The notes under the pieces: model-generated
What the model was told of the DNA's origin: nothing
The model's database searches: none
The model's input: only the letters and a program-made list of their open reading frames with translations
From: Rhizobium sp. BK376
Lineage (GTDB): Bacteria; Pseudomonadota; Alphaproteobacteria; Rhizobiales; Rhizobiaceae
Length of the DNA stretch: 64,000 nt
NCBI RefSeq assembly: GCF_004341625.1
Contig: NZ_SLZG01000001.1
Location: 62,001-126,000 of the forward strand
Direction of reading: 5' to 3'
Part shown: positions 18,786 through 25,959 of the stretch, in pieces
Numbering within the stretch: the stretch's first letter is position 1
Layout of the letters: each line of letters starts with the position of its first letter
Position numbers and translations under genes: made by a program

Positions 18786-18787
18786 GT

Positions 18788-19108
18788 TTAGCCCCCGCTC
18801 CCCGGTCCGCCGTCGCCTTCGAGAAATTCCGGATACTGTATAAGCTCTGACTCGTCCATCTCGATCGTGTGGCCGGAACTCCGGGCGAGACGAACGCCTG
18901 GACCGCCGTCGCCCGAATAGACGCCATCGAAGAAAACAACACCCGCAGCTTCAAGTGCTGCCTGCAAGGCGTCGATCGTGCGTTCCTTGAGCTCTTCGCC
19001 CGCTTCGAAACGAGAAACGGTCCCCGGCGCAACCTTGGCACGGCGTGCCAGGTCACGGATACCCCAGCCCAGCGCTACCCTTGCCATTTTGCATTGCGTC
19101 GAATTCAT
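18788..19108 (-). CDS. XRE-family helix-turn-helix regulator
   Basis: DNA-binding protein of 106 residues. The N-terminal helix-turn-helix covers about residues 4-55: ARVALGWGIRDLARRAKVA, then GTVSRFEAGEELKERTIDAL, followed by the AALEAAGVVFFDG turn common to short XRE regulators. The C-terminal acidic tail ends in GDGGPGSGG. The ATG at 19108 (MNSTQCKMARV) is chosen; the open frame reaches a TTG at 19126 that would fall inside an inverted repeat. Two inverted repeats just upstream suggest autoregulation. Confidence 0.85.
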   Translation of the reverse strand: MNSTQCKMARVALGWGIRDLARRAKVAPGTVSRFEAGEELKERTIDALQAALEAAGVVFFDGVYSGDGGPGVRLARSSGHTIEMDESELIQYPEFLEGDGGPGSGG

Positions 19109-19111
19109 TTC

Positions 19112-19170
19112 GATACACCGTATCAATTTCGCACGAAGGCAAAAATTCGATATTGATACAAAATATCGAA
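19112..19170. promoter_or_regulatory. Palindromic operators upstream of the XRE gene
   Basis: Two inverted repeats lie directly upstream of the XRE start: GATAC-ACC-GTATC at 19112-19124 and a 25-bp palindrome at 19146-19170 with arms TTCGATATT and AATATCGAA. The dyads share TCGATA/GATAC elements, as expected for one dimeric repressor binding two sites. Binding by the neighbouring XRE protein is inferred. Confidence 0.65.
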
Positions 19171-19249
19171 ATTGGACAGCAACGCAATGGTTTTCAATGC
19201 CCGCCGCTGCGTGCGGCGACGGTCGTTGGTGTCTGTGTGGGGTGGGTTC

Positions 19250-19331
19250 AAAAAGAACAGCCCGGTCGAGGGAAACGACCAGGCTGCACAGCCGTTGAAA
19301 CGGCCCTGATCGGAGGTCAATCTAATCAGGT
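19250..19331 (-). ncRNA. Candidate trans-acting small RNA, about 82 nt
   Basis: A transcript starting near 19331 would fold into three hairpins. The 5' stem is CCTGAT/ATCAGG (minus strand, 19305-19330), whose 14-nt loop carries GACCTCCG, an anti-Shine-Dalgarno-like CCUCC. The second stem is GCCG/CGGC at 19291-19304. The third is a 10-bp terminator stem (19259-19285) followed by GTTCTTTTT to 19250. A near-consensus sigma-70 promoter lies at the right distance. Size and architecture recall the rhizobial alpha-r8/MmgR class, but I cannot confirm the family. Confidence 0.75.
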
Positions 19332-19337
19332 ACAAAT

Positions 19338-19365
19338 ATCATAATACGAACTTACTATTTGTCAA
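19338..19365 (-). promoter_or_regulatory. Sigma-70 promoter of the small RNA
   Basis: On the minus strand a perfect -35 TTGACA (19360-19365), a 16-base spacer and a -10 TATGAT (19338-19343). The expected start is near 19331. Confidence 0.75.
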
Positions 19366-19423
19366 CGAACATTCCGTGGCCAACGAGTGCCGGCATAGCC
19401 AGCCGAAGCTGGCGACGCGGAAA

Positions 19424-19543
19424 TCACTTCAGGTTGCGCTTCAGCGTTTCACTGTCCTCGGCGCACAGAGCCGCGCGCGCCATCAGTCTTTCCGCATTTA
19501 TAAAGCCCAGCTTCTGCAGCCAATCCTCTATCAGAGCGACCAT
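19424..19543 (-). CDS. 39-residue microprotein with EcfG-type promoter
   Basis: Encodes 39 residues starting MVALIEDWLQKLGFINAERL and ending in a charged helix (AEDSETLKRNLK); it is probably a soluble amphipathic helix pair. Support is a near-ideal ribosome binding site, GGAGGAAAGGTC directly before the ATG at 19543, and a perfect GGAAC-N16-CGTT promoter 29 bases upstream. It lies directly upstream of the small-RNA gene on the same strand. No homologous family is recalled. Confidence 0.7.
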   Translation of the reverse strand: MVALIEDWLQKLGFINAERLMARAALCAEDSETLKRNLK

Positions 19544-19571
19544 GACCTTTCCTCCATCTTACGTGAAGGTA

Positions 19572-19596
19572 AACGAGAAACGGCGCGTTGGGTTCC
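19572..19596 (-). promoter_or_regulatory. Perfect EcfG/RpoE2-type promoter
   Basis: On the minus strand GGAAC (19592-19596), 16-base spacer, CGTT (19572-19575). It exactly matches the GGAAC-N16-CGTT general stress consensus and serves the 39-residue gene. Confidence 0.7.
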
Positions 19597-19664
19597 CTGG
19601 GCTGAACGGATGACATTTACAGAGCCGAGATGAGGATCTTCACTCGCTCAGCGGCGACCCTGCC

Positions 19665-19949
19665 TCATTGGGGTGGATGTTTGTGATGCGGATGCGGCTT
19701 TTTCTTCTGCACATGTGGCTTAGGCTTTGCCTTTGCGACCGGCGCCGCTGGCTTCTCGTCCACGACGCATCCCTGGTTGGTGAAATGCATGCCGTCGCCG
19801 CACGTATAATCAACGGAGTGAAGCAGCGGTGAACGTGGCATCTCCACGCCCGGGAGAGGCATTGCCTCAGCAGCAGAAAACCCGACGCTTCCTGAGAGCG
19901 TCAATGCAAGAACAGCGGACATTATCCTTATACGCACAATCCACCTCAT
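19665..19949 (-). CDS. Small secreted protein with a His/Lys/Pro-rich tail
   Basis: Predicted exported protein of 94 residues. The signal peptide (IMSAVLALTLSGSVGFSAAEA) is followed by a short mature region with two cysteines (YTCGDGMHFTNQGCVVDEK) and a tail made almost only of His, Lys and Pro (KKKPHPHHKHPPQ). The tail could bind metal ions or anionic surfaces. The ATG at 19949 is chosen; an in-frame GTG at 19955 is possible. The family is unknown to me. Confidence 0.65.
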   Translation of the reverse strand: MRWIVRIRIMSAVLALTLSGSVGFSAAEAMPLPGVEMPRSPLLHSVDYTCGDGMHFTNQGCVVDEKPAAPVAKAKPKPHVQKKKPHPHHKHPPQ

Positions 19950-20118
19950 GGACACCGAGACGCAATGACGATGATGGAAAATAGGCGTTTTTATGGAGAA
20001 GCAATTGCGGCCACGGAGCAGGCATTCCGGTAATCCGCATCGGCTACCGGAGGCTGTGGTGCAAAGCGCGAAAGGTGGCTTCCGCCGGCGACTGGTCGTC
20101 GTGTGAGGGACTATCGGA

Positions 20119-20155
20119 AAAGAAAAAGGAACCGGCTCAGTCGAAAACCGGTTCC
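20119..20155 (-). terminator. Terminator downstream of tRNA-Asn
   Basis: Inverted repeat GGAACCGG (20128-20135) and CCGGTTCC (20148-20155); on the minus strand it is followed by TTTTTCTTTT. It lies 30 bases past the tRNA 3' end. Confidence 0.85.
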
Positions 20156-20184
20156 TTCATTTTCAGCTATTTCGCTGAGAAAAC

Positions 20185-20259
20185 TGGCTCCCCGGGCCGG
20201 ATTCGAACCGGCGACCTGTCGATTAACAGTCGAATGCTCTACCGCTGAGCTACCAGGGA
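20185..20259 (-). tRNA. tRNA-Asn (GUU)
   Basis: Cloverleaf of 75 nucleotides with encoded CCA. The anticodon loop CTGTTAA gives anticodon GUU; the T arm has GGTTCGAATCC and the acceptor strand TCCCTGG pairs with CCGGGGA allowing wobble. It is followed by a strong terminator. Confidence 0.97.
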
Positions 20260-20377
20260 ACATCGCGTCGCCGCGGTGTGAGTGGGCTAATACAAATGCT
20301 TTCCCGATTTGCCAAGCGGTTTTTTCAAAAAATTGTATTCCGCTTGCAATATTTACATGCATCCCCATTTCCTGTGG

Positions 20378-20683
20378 ATGACCGAAGCGAACAAGACCAA
20401 GCCGGAAAGCCCTGGAAAAGCACGAAAGTTTGGTGTCGATCACGCCGCTAGCGAACTTGTTTTGGGTTCTTTTCGAATCCGTCTTCCCAAATCGCGGCTT
20501 GGCCGCCTCGGCATCGGTTTTGCCCTCCTCTTCGGTGGGACACTTGGTTTCCTGCCGATCCTCGGCTTCTGGATGCTGCCGCTCGGCTTTCTGATACTCT
20601 CCAACGAACTGGCGATCGTCCGCCGCTGGCGGCGGCAGTTGTCCGTCTGGTGGGCAAGGAAGCGCCGCCCCGCCTCCTCCTGA
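20378..20683 (+). CDS. Small basic membrane protein (PGPGW-like)
   Basis: Protein of about 101 residues with a charged N-terminus, two close hydrophobic helices (LGIGFALLFGGTLGFLPILG and WMLPLGFLILSNEL) and a strongly basic C-terminus (RRWRRQLSVWWARKRRPASS). The turn GFLPILGFWMLPLGFLILS resembles the two-helix PGPGW family of small inner-membrane proteins, but the motif itself is not intact, so this is tentative. The start is uncertain: ATG at 20378 or 20357, neither with a good ribosome binding site. Confidence 0.55.
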   Translation: MTEANKTKPESPGKARKFGVDHAASELVLGSFRIRLPKSRLGRLGIGFALLFGGTLGFLPILGFWMLPLGFLILSNELAIVRRWRRQLSVWWARKRRPASS

Positions 20684-21032
20684 CCTTCACTTTATATATA
20701 ATGCATTATGCGCCTTCTGCGCGGATAAGAAAACATTGGCCCGACATCTGCAGCGCGGGGGTCCGGTTGTCCCGTGTGAATTTACCTCTTCTGGATTAGC
20801 CTCCACGGGTTACAGCTGAGGCAATCCGGGATCCCTGCCCGACGGATCGTATCTTTCTTCCCGCTACCGAAATCCCGGATTTCCGGGCTTTTCCTGCCGT
20901 TTTCTCAGCGTTTCAGCAGCCTTTTCCGCGGCGTTTTCTCCTCACAACAAACTGTCACACAGCTTGTCTATAACGCCGCTGCCGCGGGACTATTCAGGGC
21001 CAACGGTTAGACCTTGAAAAGGAAGAGGGATT
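20684..21032. other. Promoter region of the ugp genes
   Basis: About 350 bases upstream of ugpB. It contains a hairpin with CCCGGA/TCCGGG and T-rich tail near 20872-20893, and a lone PHO-like half site CTGTCAC at 20952-20958 followed by a degenerate TTGTCTA at 20964-20970. Rhizobial ugp genes are known to respond to phosphate, but this match is weak. No gene is seen. Confidence 0.4.
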
Positions 21033-22412
21033 ATGTCCAAACTCAATAATTATATTCGTATGCCGCTCGGTCGGCGCGGCCTGGCGGCCGTCGCAGCTGG
21101 CGTTGTCAGCCTTGCAATGGCTCTCCCCGCTGCAGCCGAGCCTACCAAATTTGAATTCTGGTACGGTGTGACCGGCCCGCTGTCCGACACCGTTCAGCAG
21201 ATGTGCACCAATTTCAACAAGAGCCAGTCTGACTTCCAGATCGTCTGCGTCAGCCACGGCGACTACGCGCAGAACTTCCAGGACCTGATTGCTGCTTACC
21301 GCGCAAACAAGCAGCCGACCCTCGGCCAGGAAAACGAAATCACCACCGGCACCATGCTGCTGTCGGGCGCCGTGGTTCCGGCCCAGAAGATGATCACCGA
21401 CGCCGGCTACAAGATCGACTGGAACAACTACCTCCCGGCCGTTCGCGCCTATTACCAGACCTCGAAGGGCGAACTGTATTCCATGCCGTTCAACTCCTCG
21501 ACGGCTGTGCTCTACTGGAACCAGGACGCCTTCGCCAAGATCGGCAAGGACAAGGCACCTGCAACCTGGGAAGAAGCGCACGACGACGCCGTCGCCCTCA
21601 AGAAGGCCGGCTATGATTGCCCGATCGCTCTCGACATCTCGTCGGATGCCGTCTGGCAGGACATGGAACAGTTCCTGTTCGCCCATGGCGAGCCCGTCGC
21701 CACCAAGGACAACGGCTACAACGGCCTCGACGCTCAGGTGGTCTTCAACAAGTCCGCCAAGTTCGTGAAGTTCATCTCCGACCTGAAGGCTTGGACCGAT
21801 GAAGGGACCGTCGTCCTGAAGAACGCCAAGGCTGGCGAATCGACCACGGCCGCTTTCGCAGCCGGCCATTGCCAGATGGAATTCGAGTCGGTCGCTTCGC
21901 ACTCCGGCATCGGCAAGACTGCCGCTCCGGACATGCACTGGAGCACCGCAGTTCTCCCGATCTATGCTGGTACCGAGCGTCATAACGCCGTCGTCGGCGG
22001 CGCTTCGATCTGGGTTCTGAAGGGCAAGTCGGAAGCCGAATACAAGGGCGCTGCCGCGTTCCTGAACTGGCTCTCCCAGCCTGAGCAGGCGCTGTTCTGG
22101 TCGACCAACACCGGCTATATCCCGGTCACGAAGACCGGCTACGACTACCTCGTAAAGTCGGGCTTCTACGACAAGGCTCCTTACAAGGGTCGTGAAGCCG
22201 CCATCCATGCACTGAACGACAGCAAGCCTGCTCAGTACGGTGGCATTCGTCTCCTCTCGATGCCGCAGATCCGCGTCGAAGTCGGCAACGCCTTCGCAGC
22301 GATCTTCTCGGGCAAGACCCCGGTTCAGCAGGCACTCGACGAAGCTGCCCAGCGTTCCAACGACGATCTGGCCAAGGCTGCCGCTCCGTACAAGGGCCAG
22401 GCTTTCCCCTGA
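21033..22412 (+). CDS. ugpB: Glycerol-3-phosphate ABC transporter, substrate-binding protein
   Basis: Periplasmic solute-binding protein of 459 residues with a signal peptide (LAAVAAGVVSLAMALPAAAE). The mature part begins PTKFEFWYGVTGPLSDTVQQ and contains PATWEEAHDDAVALKKAGYD, NAVVGGASIWVLKGKSEAEY and NTGYIPVTKTGYDYL, the pattern of UgpB proteins that bind sn-glycerol-3-phosphate or glycerophosphodiesters. The permease genes follow at once. The first ~20 residues before the hydrophobic core are long for a signal peptide, so a start at the ATG at 21060 is possible. Confidence 0.92.
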   Translation: MSKLNNYIRMPLGRRGLAAVAAGVVSLAMALPAAAEPTKFEFWYGVTGPLSDTVQQMCTNFNKSQSDFQIVCVSHGDYAQNFQDLIAAYRANKQPTLGQENEITTGTMLLSGAVVPAQKMITDAGYKIDWNNYLPAVRAYYQTSKGELYSMPFNSSTAVLYWNQDAFAKIGKDKAPATWEEAHDDAVALKKAGYDCPIALDISSDAVWQDMEQFLFAHGEPVATKDNGYNGLDAQVVFNKSAKFVKFISDLKAWTDEGTVVLKNAKAGESTTAAFAAGHCQMEFESVASHSGIGKTAAPDMHWSTAVLPIYAGTERHNAVVGGASIWVLKGKSEAEYKGAAAFLNWLSQPEQALFWSTNTGYIPVTKTGYDYLVKSGFYDKAPYKGREAAIHALNDSKPAQYGGIRLLSMPQIRVEVGNAFAAIFSGKTPVQQALDEAAQRSNDDLAKAAAPYKGQAFP

Positions 22413-22533
22413 TCCGTGCTTTAGAAATCGTACTCACGGCCGGGTTCGCCCCGGCCGTGTTTTCCTGAACGGAGCATTTCGGTTTTGAGTGGATCAAGGC
22501 CATTGCTCTCATTTTTTTGGTTTGAGGTGCCGC

Positions 22534-23511
22534 TTGACCGCTGTCGATACCCAGTCCTTGGGCTCTGCTGGAGCCTCTACCGCGCCGACCAAGGCAAAGG
22601 CGCCCGCGAAGGCCGCCAAGTCTTCGACGCAGAAGCGCGCCATATTCAAGAATAATTGGCTGGGCTTTGCCTTTGCCGTGCCGCAGCTTCTGCTCGTCTT
22701 CACCTTCTTTTACTGGCCGGTCAGCCAGGCGGTCTATTGGGCCTTCACGTCACAAAGCCCCTTCGGCGGCAGCAATGACTGGGTGGGGTTCAGCAATTTT
22801 CAGTCGATCCTGAGTGACTCGGTCTATTGGGATTCGATCGTCCGCAGCTTCGTCTTTGCCGGGCTTTCGACGGGCATTTCGATGGGCATCGGCCTGACCA
22901 TGGCGCTTCTTGTCGATCGCGAGCTTGCCGGCAGCAAGATCTACCGCTCGGTGCTGGTATGGCCATATGCCATCGCCGCCCCGGCGCTCGGCCTCGCTTT
23001 CCGCTTCATGCTTGCGCCAGAGGCCGGAGTGCTGGCCTTCGTCAACCATATCTGGCCAGGCATATGGGACCCGTCCCTCAATGGCAACCAGGCGATGGGA
23101 TCCATCATTTTCGCCTTTTCCTGGAAATATATCGGTTACAACTTCATTTTCATGCTGGCGGCGCTGCAGGCCATTCCGCGCTCGCTGATCGAAGCCAGCG
23201 CCATGGATGGCGCGCGCCCGTTGCGGCGCATGTTCGACATCCAGATTCCGCTGCTGACGCCGACCCTGTTCTTCCTGCTGGTGCTCAACATCACCGACAG
23301 CTTCCAGGACTCGTTCGGCATCGTGGATATCATGACGGGTGGCGGACCCAACCGCGCGACCAATCTCATGGTCTACAAGATCTATTTCGACGGCTTCAAG
23401 GGCCTCGACTATTCAGGTGCGGCAGCGCAATCGATCATTCTGATGGCCATCGTAATAGGCATCACCTTCTTCCAGTTCCGCTATATCGAGCGGCGCGTAC
23501 ATTATAATTGA
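22534..23511 (+). CDS. ugpA: Glycerol-3-phosphate ABC transporter permease UgpA
   Basis: Inner-membrane permease of 325 residues with six predicted helices and the permease EAA loop, EASAMDGARPLRRMFDIQIP, that contacts the ATPase. The N-terminus has an Ala/Lys-rich cytoplasmic extension (KAKAPAKAAKSSTQKRA). TTG at 22534 is preferred as start because GAGGTGCCGC lies just before it; an ATG at 22489 would add residues that do not look coding. It sits between ugpB and ugpE, seven bases from the latter. Confidence 0.92.
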   Translation: MTAVDTQSLGSAGASTAPTKAKAPAKAAKSSTQKRAIFKNNWLGFAFAVPQLLLVFTFFYWPVSQAVYWAFTSQSPFGGSNDWVGFSNFQSILSDSVYWDSIVRSFVFAGLSTGISMGIGLTMALLVDRELAGSKIYRSVLVWPYAIAAPALGLAFRFMLAPEAGVLAFVNHIWPGIWDPSLNGNQAMGSIIFAFSWKYIGYNFIFMLAALQAIPRSLIEASAMDGARPLRRMFDIQIPLLTPTLFFLLVLNITDSFQDSFGIVDIMTGGGPNRATNLMVYKIYFDGFKGLDYSGAAAQSIILMAIVIGITFFQFRYIERRVHYN

Positions 23512-23518
23512 GATAGCG

Positions 23519-24433
23519 ATGATCGAACGCACTCCCATCTTCAATATCATCAGCCAAGTCCTCTTGTTCCTGGGACTGCTGCTGGCGGTCTTTCCGTTCG
23601 CGATCGTGCTGATCGCCGCGACCCATAATATCCGCGACGTCAACATGGTGCCGATGCCGCTTTGGCCGGGGCACGATCTCTTCGCCAACGTGGCGGAAGC
23701 GTGGACGCGCGGTAATTTCGGCGTGAAGATCACCAACAGCGTCATCTTCGCCGCAGGCACGGCGATCGGCAAGGTGATCGTTTCAGCCATCACCGCCTAT
23801 TCGATCGTCTATTTCGGCTATCGCGGTCGCATGCTGATCTTCTGGCTGGTTTTCGTCACGCTGATGCTGCCCTTGGAAGTACGCATCGTACCGACCTATG
23901 CGGTGGCTGCGAACGTGCTTTCACCCTATCAGGGCCTGCTCGACATTACCGGCATCACCTGGCTGGTGAACACGCTGACGGGCGTGCAGATCAGCCTCAA
24001 TTTCGGCCTGCTCGATTCCTATGTCGGCCTGATCCTGCCGCTTGTCGCGACGGCGACCGGCACCTTCCTCTACCGCCAGTTCTTCCTGACCCTGCCGGAC
24101 GAACTGGTCGAGGCGGCCAAGATGGATGGCGCCGGGCCTCTGCGCTTCTTCTGGGACATGATCCTGCCCCTCTCGCGCACCAACATCGCGGCGCTGTTCA
24201 CCATCATGTTCGTCCAGACCTGGAACGAATATCTATGGCCGCTGCTGGTCACCACCGACCCGGCCAAGCGTGTCGCAACGGTCGGCCTGCTCGACGTCGT
24301 GCCAGGCCCCGATGCCACCCCGGACTGGAATGTCGCCATGGCTGGCGCGCTCCTCGTCATGATACCGCCGCTGATCGTCGTCGCTCTGACCCAGCGACTC
24401 TTCGTCCGCGGTCTGGTCGCCACGGAAAAGTAA
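23519..24433 (+). CDS. ugpE: Glycerol-3-phosphate ABC transporter permease UgpE
   Basis: Second permease subunit, 304 residues with six predicted membrane helices. The EAA loop is VEAAKMDGAGPLRFFWDMIL, and the family stretch MFVQTWNEYLWPLLVTTDP is intact. It begins MIERTPIFNIISQVLLFLGL and is translated seven bases after ugpA. It is the last gene of the plus-strand ugpBAE operon and is followed by a strong terminator; the ATPase gene ugpC converges from the other side. Confidence 0.93.
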   Translation: MIERTPIFNIISQVLLFLGLLLAVFPFAIVLIAATHNIRDVNMVPMPLWPGHDLFANVAEAWTRGNFGVKITNSVIFAAGTAIGKVIVSAITAYSIVYFGYRGRMLIFWLVFVTLMLPLEVRIVPTYAVAANVLSPYQGLLDITGITWLVNTLTGVQISLNFGLLDSYVGLILPLVATATGTFLYRQFFLTLPDELVEAAKMDGAGPLRFFWDMILPLSRTNIAALFTIMFVQTWNEYLWPLLVTTDPAKRVATVGLLDVVPGPDATPDWNVAMAGALLVMIPPLIVVALTQRLFVRGLVATEK

Positions 24434-24465
24434 GACAAGACACGAAGTAGTGCAGCTTTTTCACC

Positions 24466-24498
24466 AATGGCGGGCCCTTTGCCCGCCATTTCCTTTTT
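24466..24498 (+). terminator. Terminator of ugpBAE
   Basis: Stem AATGGCGGGC (24466-24475) and GCCCGCCATT (24481-24490) with a short loop, followed by TCCTTTTT. Confidence 0.9.
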
Positions 24499-24563
24499 CT
24501 GTATTGCGTTCCAGCAAGACAAGTCCTGAGCTCCGCCAAAGATCAAGGTTTATCCTGCCCACA

Positions 24564-24594
24564 ATAAAAAGCCGCCGAAGTTTCCCTCGGCGGC
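24564..24594 (-). terminator. Terminator of ugpC
   Basis: On the minus strand GCCGCCGA pairs with TCGGCGGC (24571-24594), followed by TTTTTATT. It lies about 40 bases past the ugpC stop. Confidence 0.9.
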
Positions 24595-24636
24595 GCATAA
24601 AATATTAAGACCTTGGAAAGTGCTTTCAGAAAATTC

Positions 24637-25749
24637 TTAAGAGGCGAGTTCCTTGACCCGTTGGGTTTCCTGACCCAGGTCGAGGCGGAGGCCGGTTTCA
24701 CTCGAGAAGAGATGGATGTGCTGCGACGGCAGTTGCAGCGCGATCGGCTGGCCGATTTCACCCGAGGTATGGTCCGTGACCGCAATGGCGAAGTTCGAGC
24801 CGTTGATATCGGAGTGGATCACCCGGCCGGCGCCGAGCTCCTCGACGAAATCGACCGTGGCCGGAACGCTGCCGGGCGTACCGACGGGAACCATACGGGC
24901 GTGCTCCGGGCGAATTCCCAAGGCGACAGCCTGACCGGCATGCGGCTTGCCGAGCGATGCGTCGACGGGGATCGGAATGCCGTCGAAGATGAAGTACTCG
25001 CCATCAGCCGAAAACTTCCCGTCGAGGAAGTTCATTGCGGGCGACCCGATGAAGGAGCCGACGAAGCGAGTGCGCGGCGTGTTGTAGATTTCGAGTGGCG
25101 TGCCGACCTGTTCGACGTTGCCCTTATACATGACAACCAGCTTATCGGCGAGCGTCATGGCTTCGACCTGATCGTGCGTCACGAAAACCGAGGTTGCCGA
25201 AAGACGCTTGTGCAGGCGGCGGATTTCGACGCGCATCTGGACGCGCAACTTGGCATCGAGGTTGGAGAGCGGTTCGTCGAACAGAAACACTTTCGGCTCT
25301 CGGATGATGGCGCGGCCCATCGCGACGCGCTGGCGCTGGCCGCCGGACAATTCGGCCGGCTTGCGCGTGAGATATTCCTCAAGGCCGACGATGCGCGCCG
25401 TTTCGGCGATCCGCCGGTCGCGCTCTGCCTTGGGAACACCTGCGACCTTCAGAGCGTAGCCCATGTTCGCAGCGACATCCATGTGCGGATAAAGCGCGTA
25501 GTTCTGGAAGACCATGGCGCAGCCACGGTCGCGGGGCTCGAGCTGGTTGACCACCTTGTTGTCGATGATGATCTCGCCGCTGGTGATATCCTCGAGACCG
25601 GCAATCATGCGCAGGAGGGTGGACTTGCCACAGCCAGACGGCCCGAGGATCACAACGAATTCGCCCGACCGAAAATTCAAGTCTACGCCGTGGACCACCG
25701 CGTTGCGGCCATATGCCTTGCGTACCTGCTCAATCCGGATCTCTGCCAT
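24637..25749 (-). CDS. ugpC: Glycerol-3-phosphate ABC transporter ATP-binding protein UgpC
   Basis: ABC ATPase of 370 residues, MalK/UgpC type. Walker A is [11 protein letters not shown], the Q loop lies in [12 protein letters not shown], the signature is [14 protein letters not shown], Walker B is [13 protein letters not shown] and the H loop is [14 protein letters not shown]. The C-terminal TOBE region ([29 protein letters not shown]) is typical of sugar and glycerol-phosphate importers. Its position next to ugpE makes it the ATPase of this transporter, but it reads in the opposite direction with its own terminator, so it has separate control. Confidence 0.93.
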   Translation of the reverse strand: MAEIRIEQVRKAYGRNAVVHGVDLNFRSGEFVVILGPSGCGKSTLLRMIAGLEDITSGEIIIDNKVVNQLEPRDRGCAMVFQNYALYPHMDVAANMGYALKVAGVPKAERDRRIAETARIVGLEEYLTRKPAELSGGQRQRVAMGRAIIREPKVFLFDEPLSNLDAKLRVQMRVEIRRLHKRLSATSVFVTHDQVEAMTLADKLVVMYKGNVEQVGTPLEIYNTPRTRFVGSFIGSPAMNFLDGKFSADGEYFIFDGIPIPVDASLGKPHAGQAVALGIRPEHARMVPVGTPGSVPATVDFVEELGAGRVIHSDINGSNFAIAVTDHTSGEIGQPIALQLPSQHIHLFSSETGLRLDLGQETQRVKELAS

Positions 25750-25897
25750 AATGATCTTCCTTGTCCGTCAATTCGCAGGACTGCTAGCGAACTACCATTA
25801 CAACACGGTGACAAGCACCGTCATTATTGCGGTGCACAAGGGCGCTTGGCGCCCTGTGGCATTCAATCCTGGGAAATTCGCAATTGCCGGGAACCTT

Positions 25898-25926
25898 TGA
25901 TCCAATTCTCTCGTATTTGCGTAACA
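25898..25926 (+). promoter_or_regulatory. ECF11/ChrR-type sigma promoter of phrB
   Basis: TGATCC at 25898-25903, an 18-base spacer and TAACA at 25922-25926. This resembles the TGATCC-N18-TA element recognised by RpoE-type sigma factors controlled by ChrR in photosynthetic alphaproteobacteria. The same element, same spacing, precedes the chrR-like gene. A GGAAC-N17-CGTA sequence overlaps it and could allow EcfG input. Confidence 0.6.
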
Positions 25927-25959
25927 TACGCGAGAGGAAAATCAGGGAGGCACGCAGCA

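Noticed and set aside
18525..19108. Classical type II toxin-antitoxin pair
   Set aside because: Operator and gene spacing fit, but neither protein resembles a known toxin and the partner is strongly acidic.
20952..20970. PHO box upstream of ugpB
   Set aside because: Only the first half site, CTGTCAC, is good; the second repeat is poor and wrongly spaced. Kept only as a comment on the region.
24613..25959. Open frame on plus strand reaching 1.3 kb upstream of the photolyase start, in phase with it
   Set aside because: It is antisense to ugpC, has no homology or ribosome binding site, and the photolyase family start fits the TTG at 25960.
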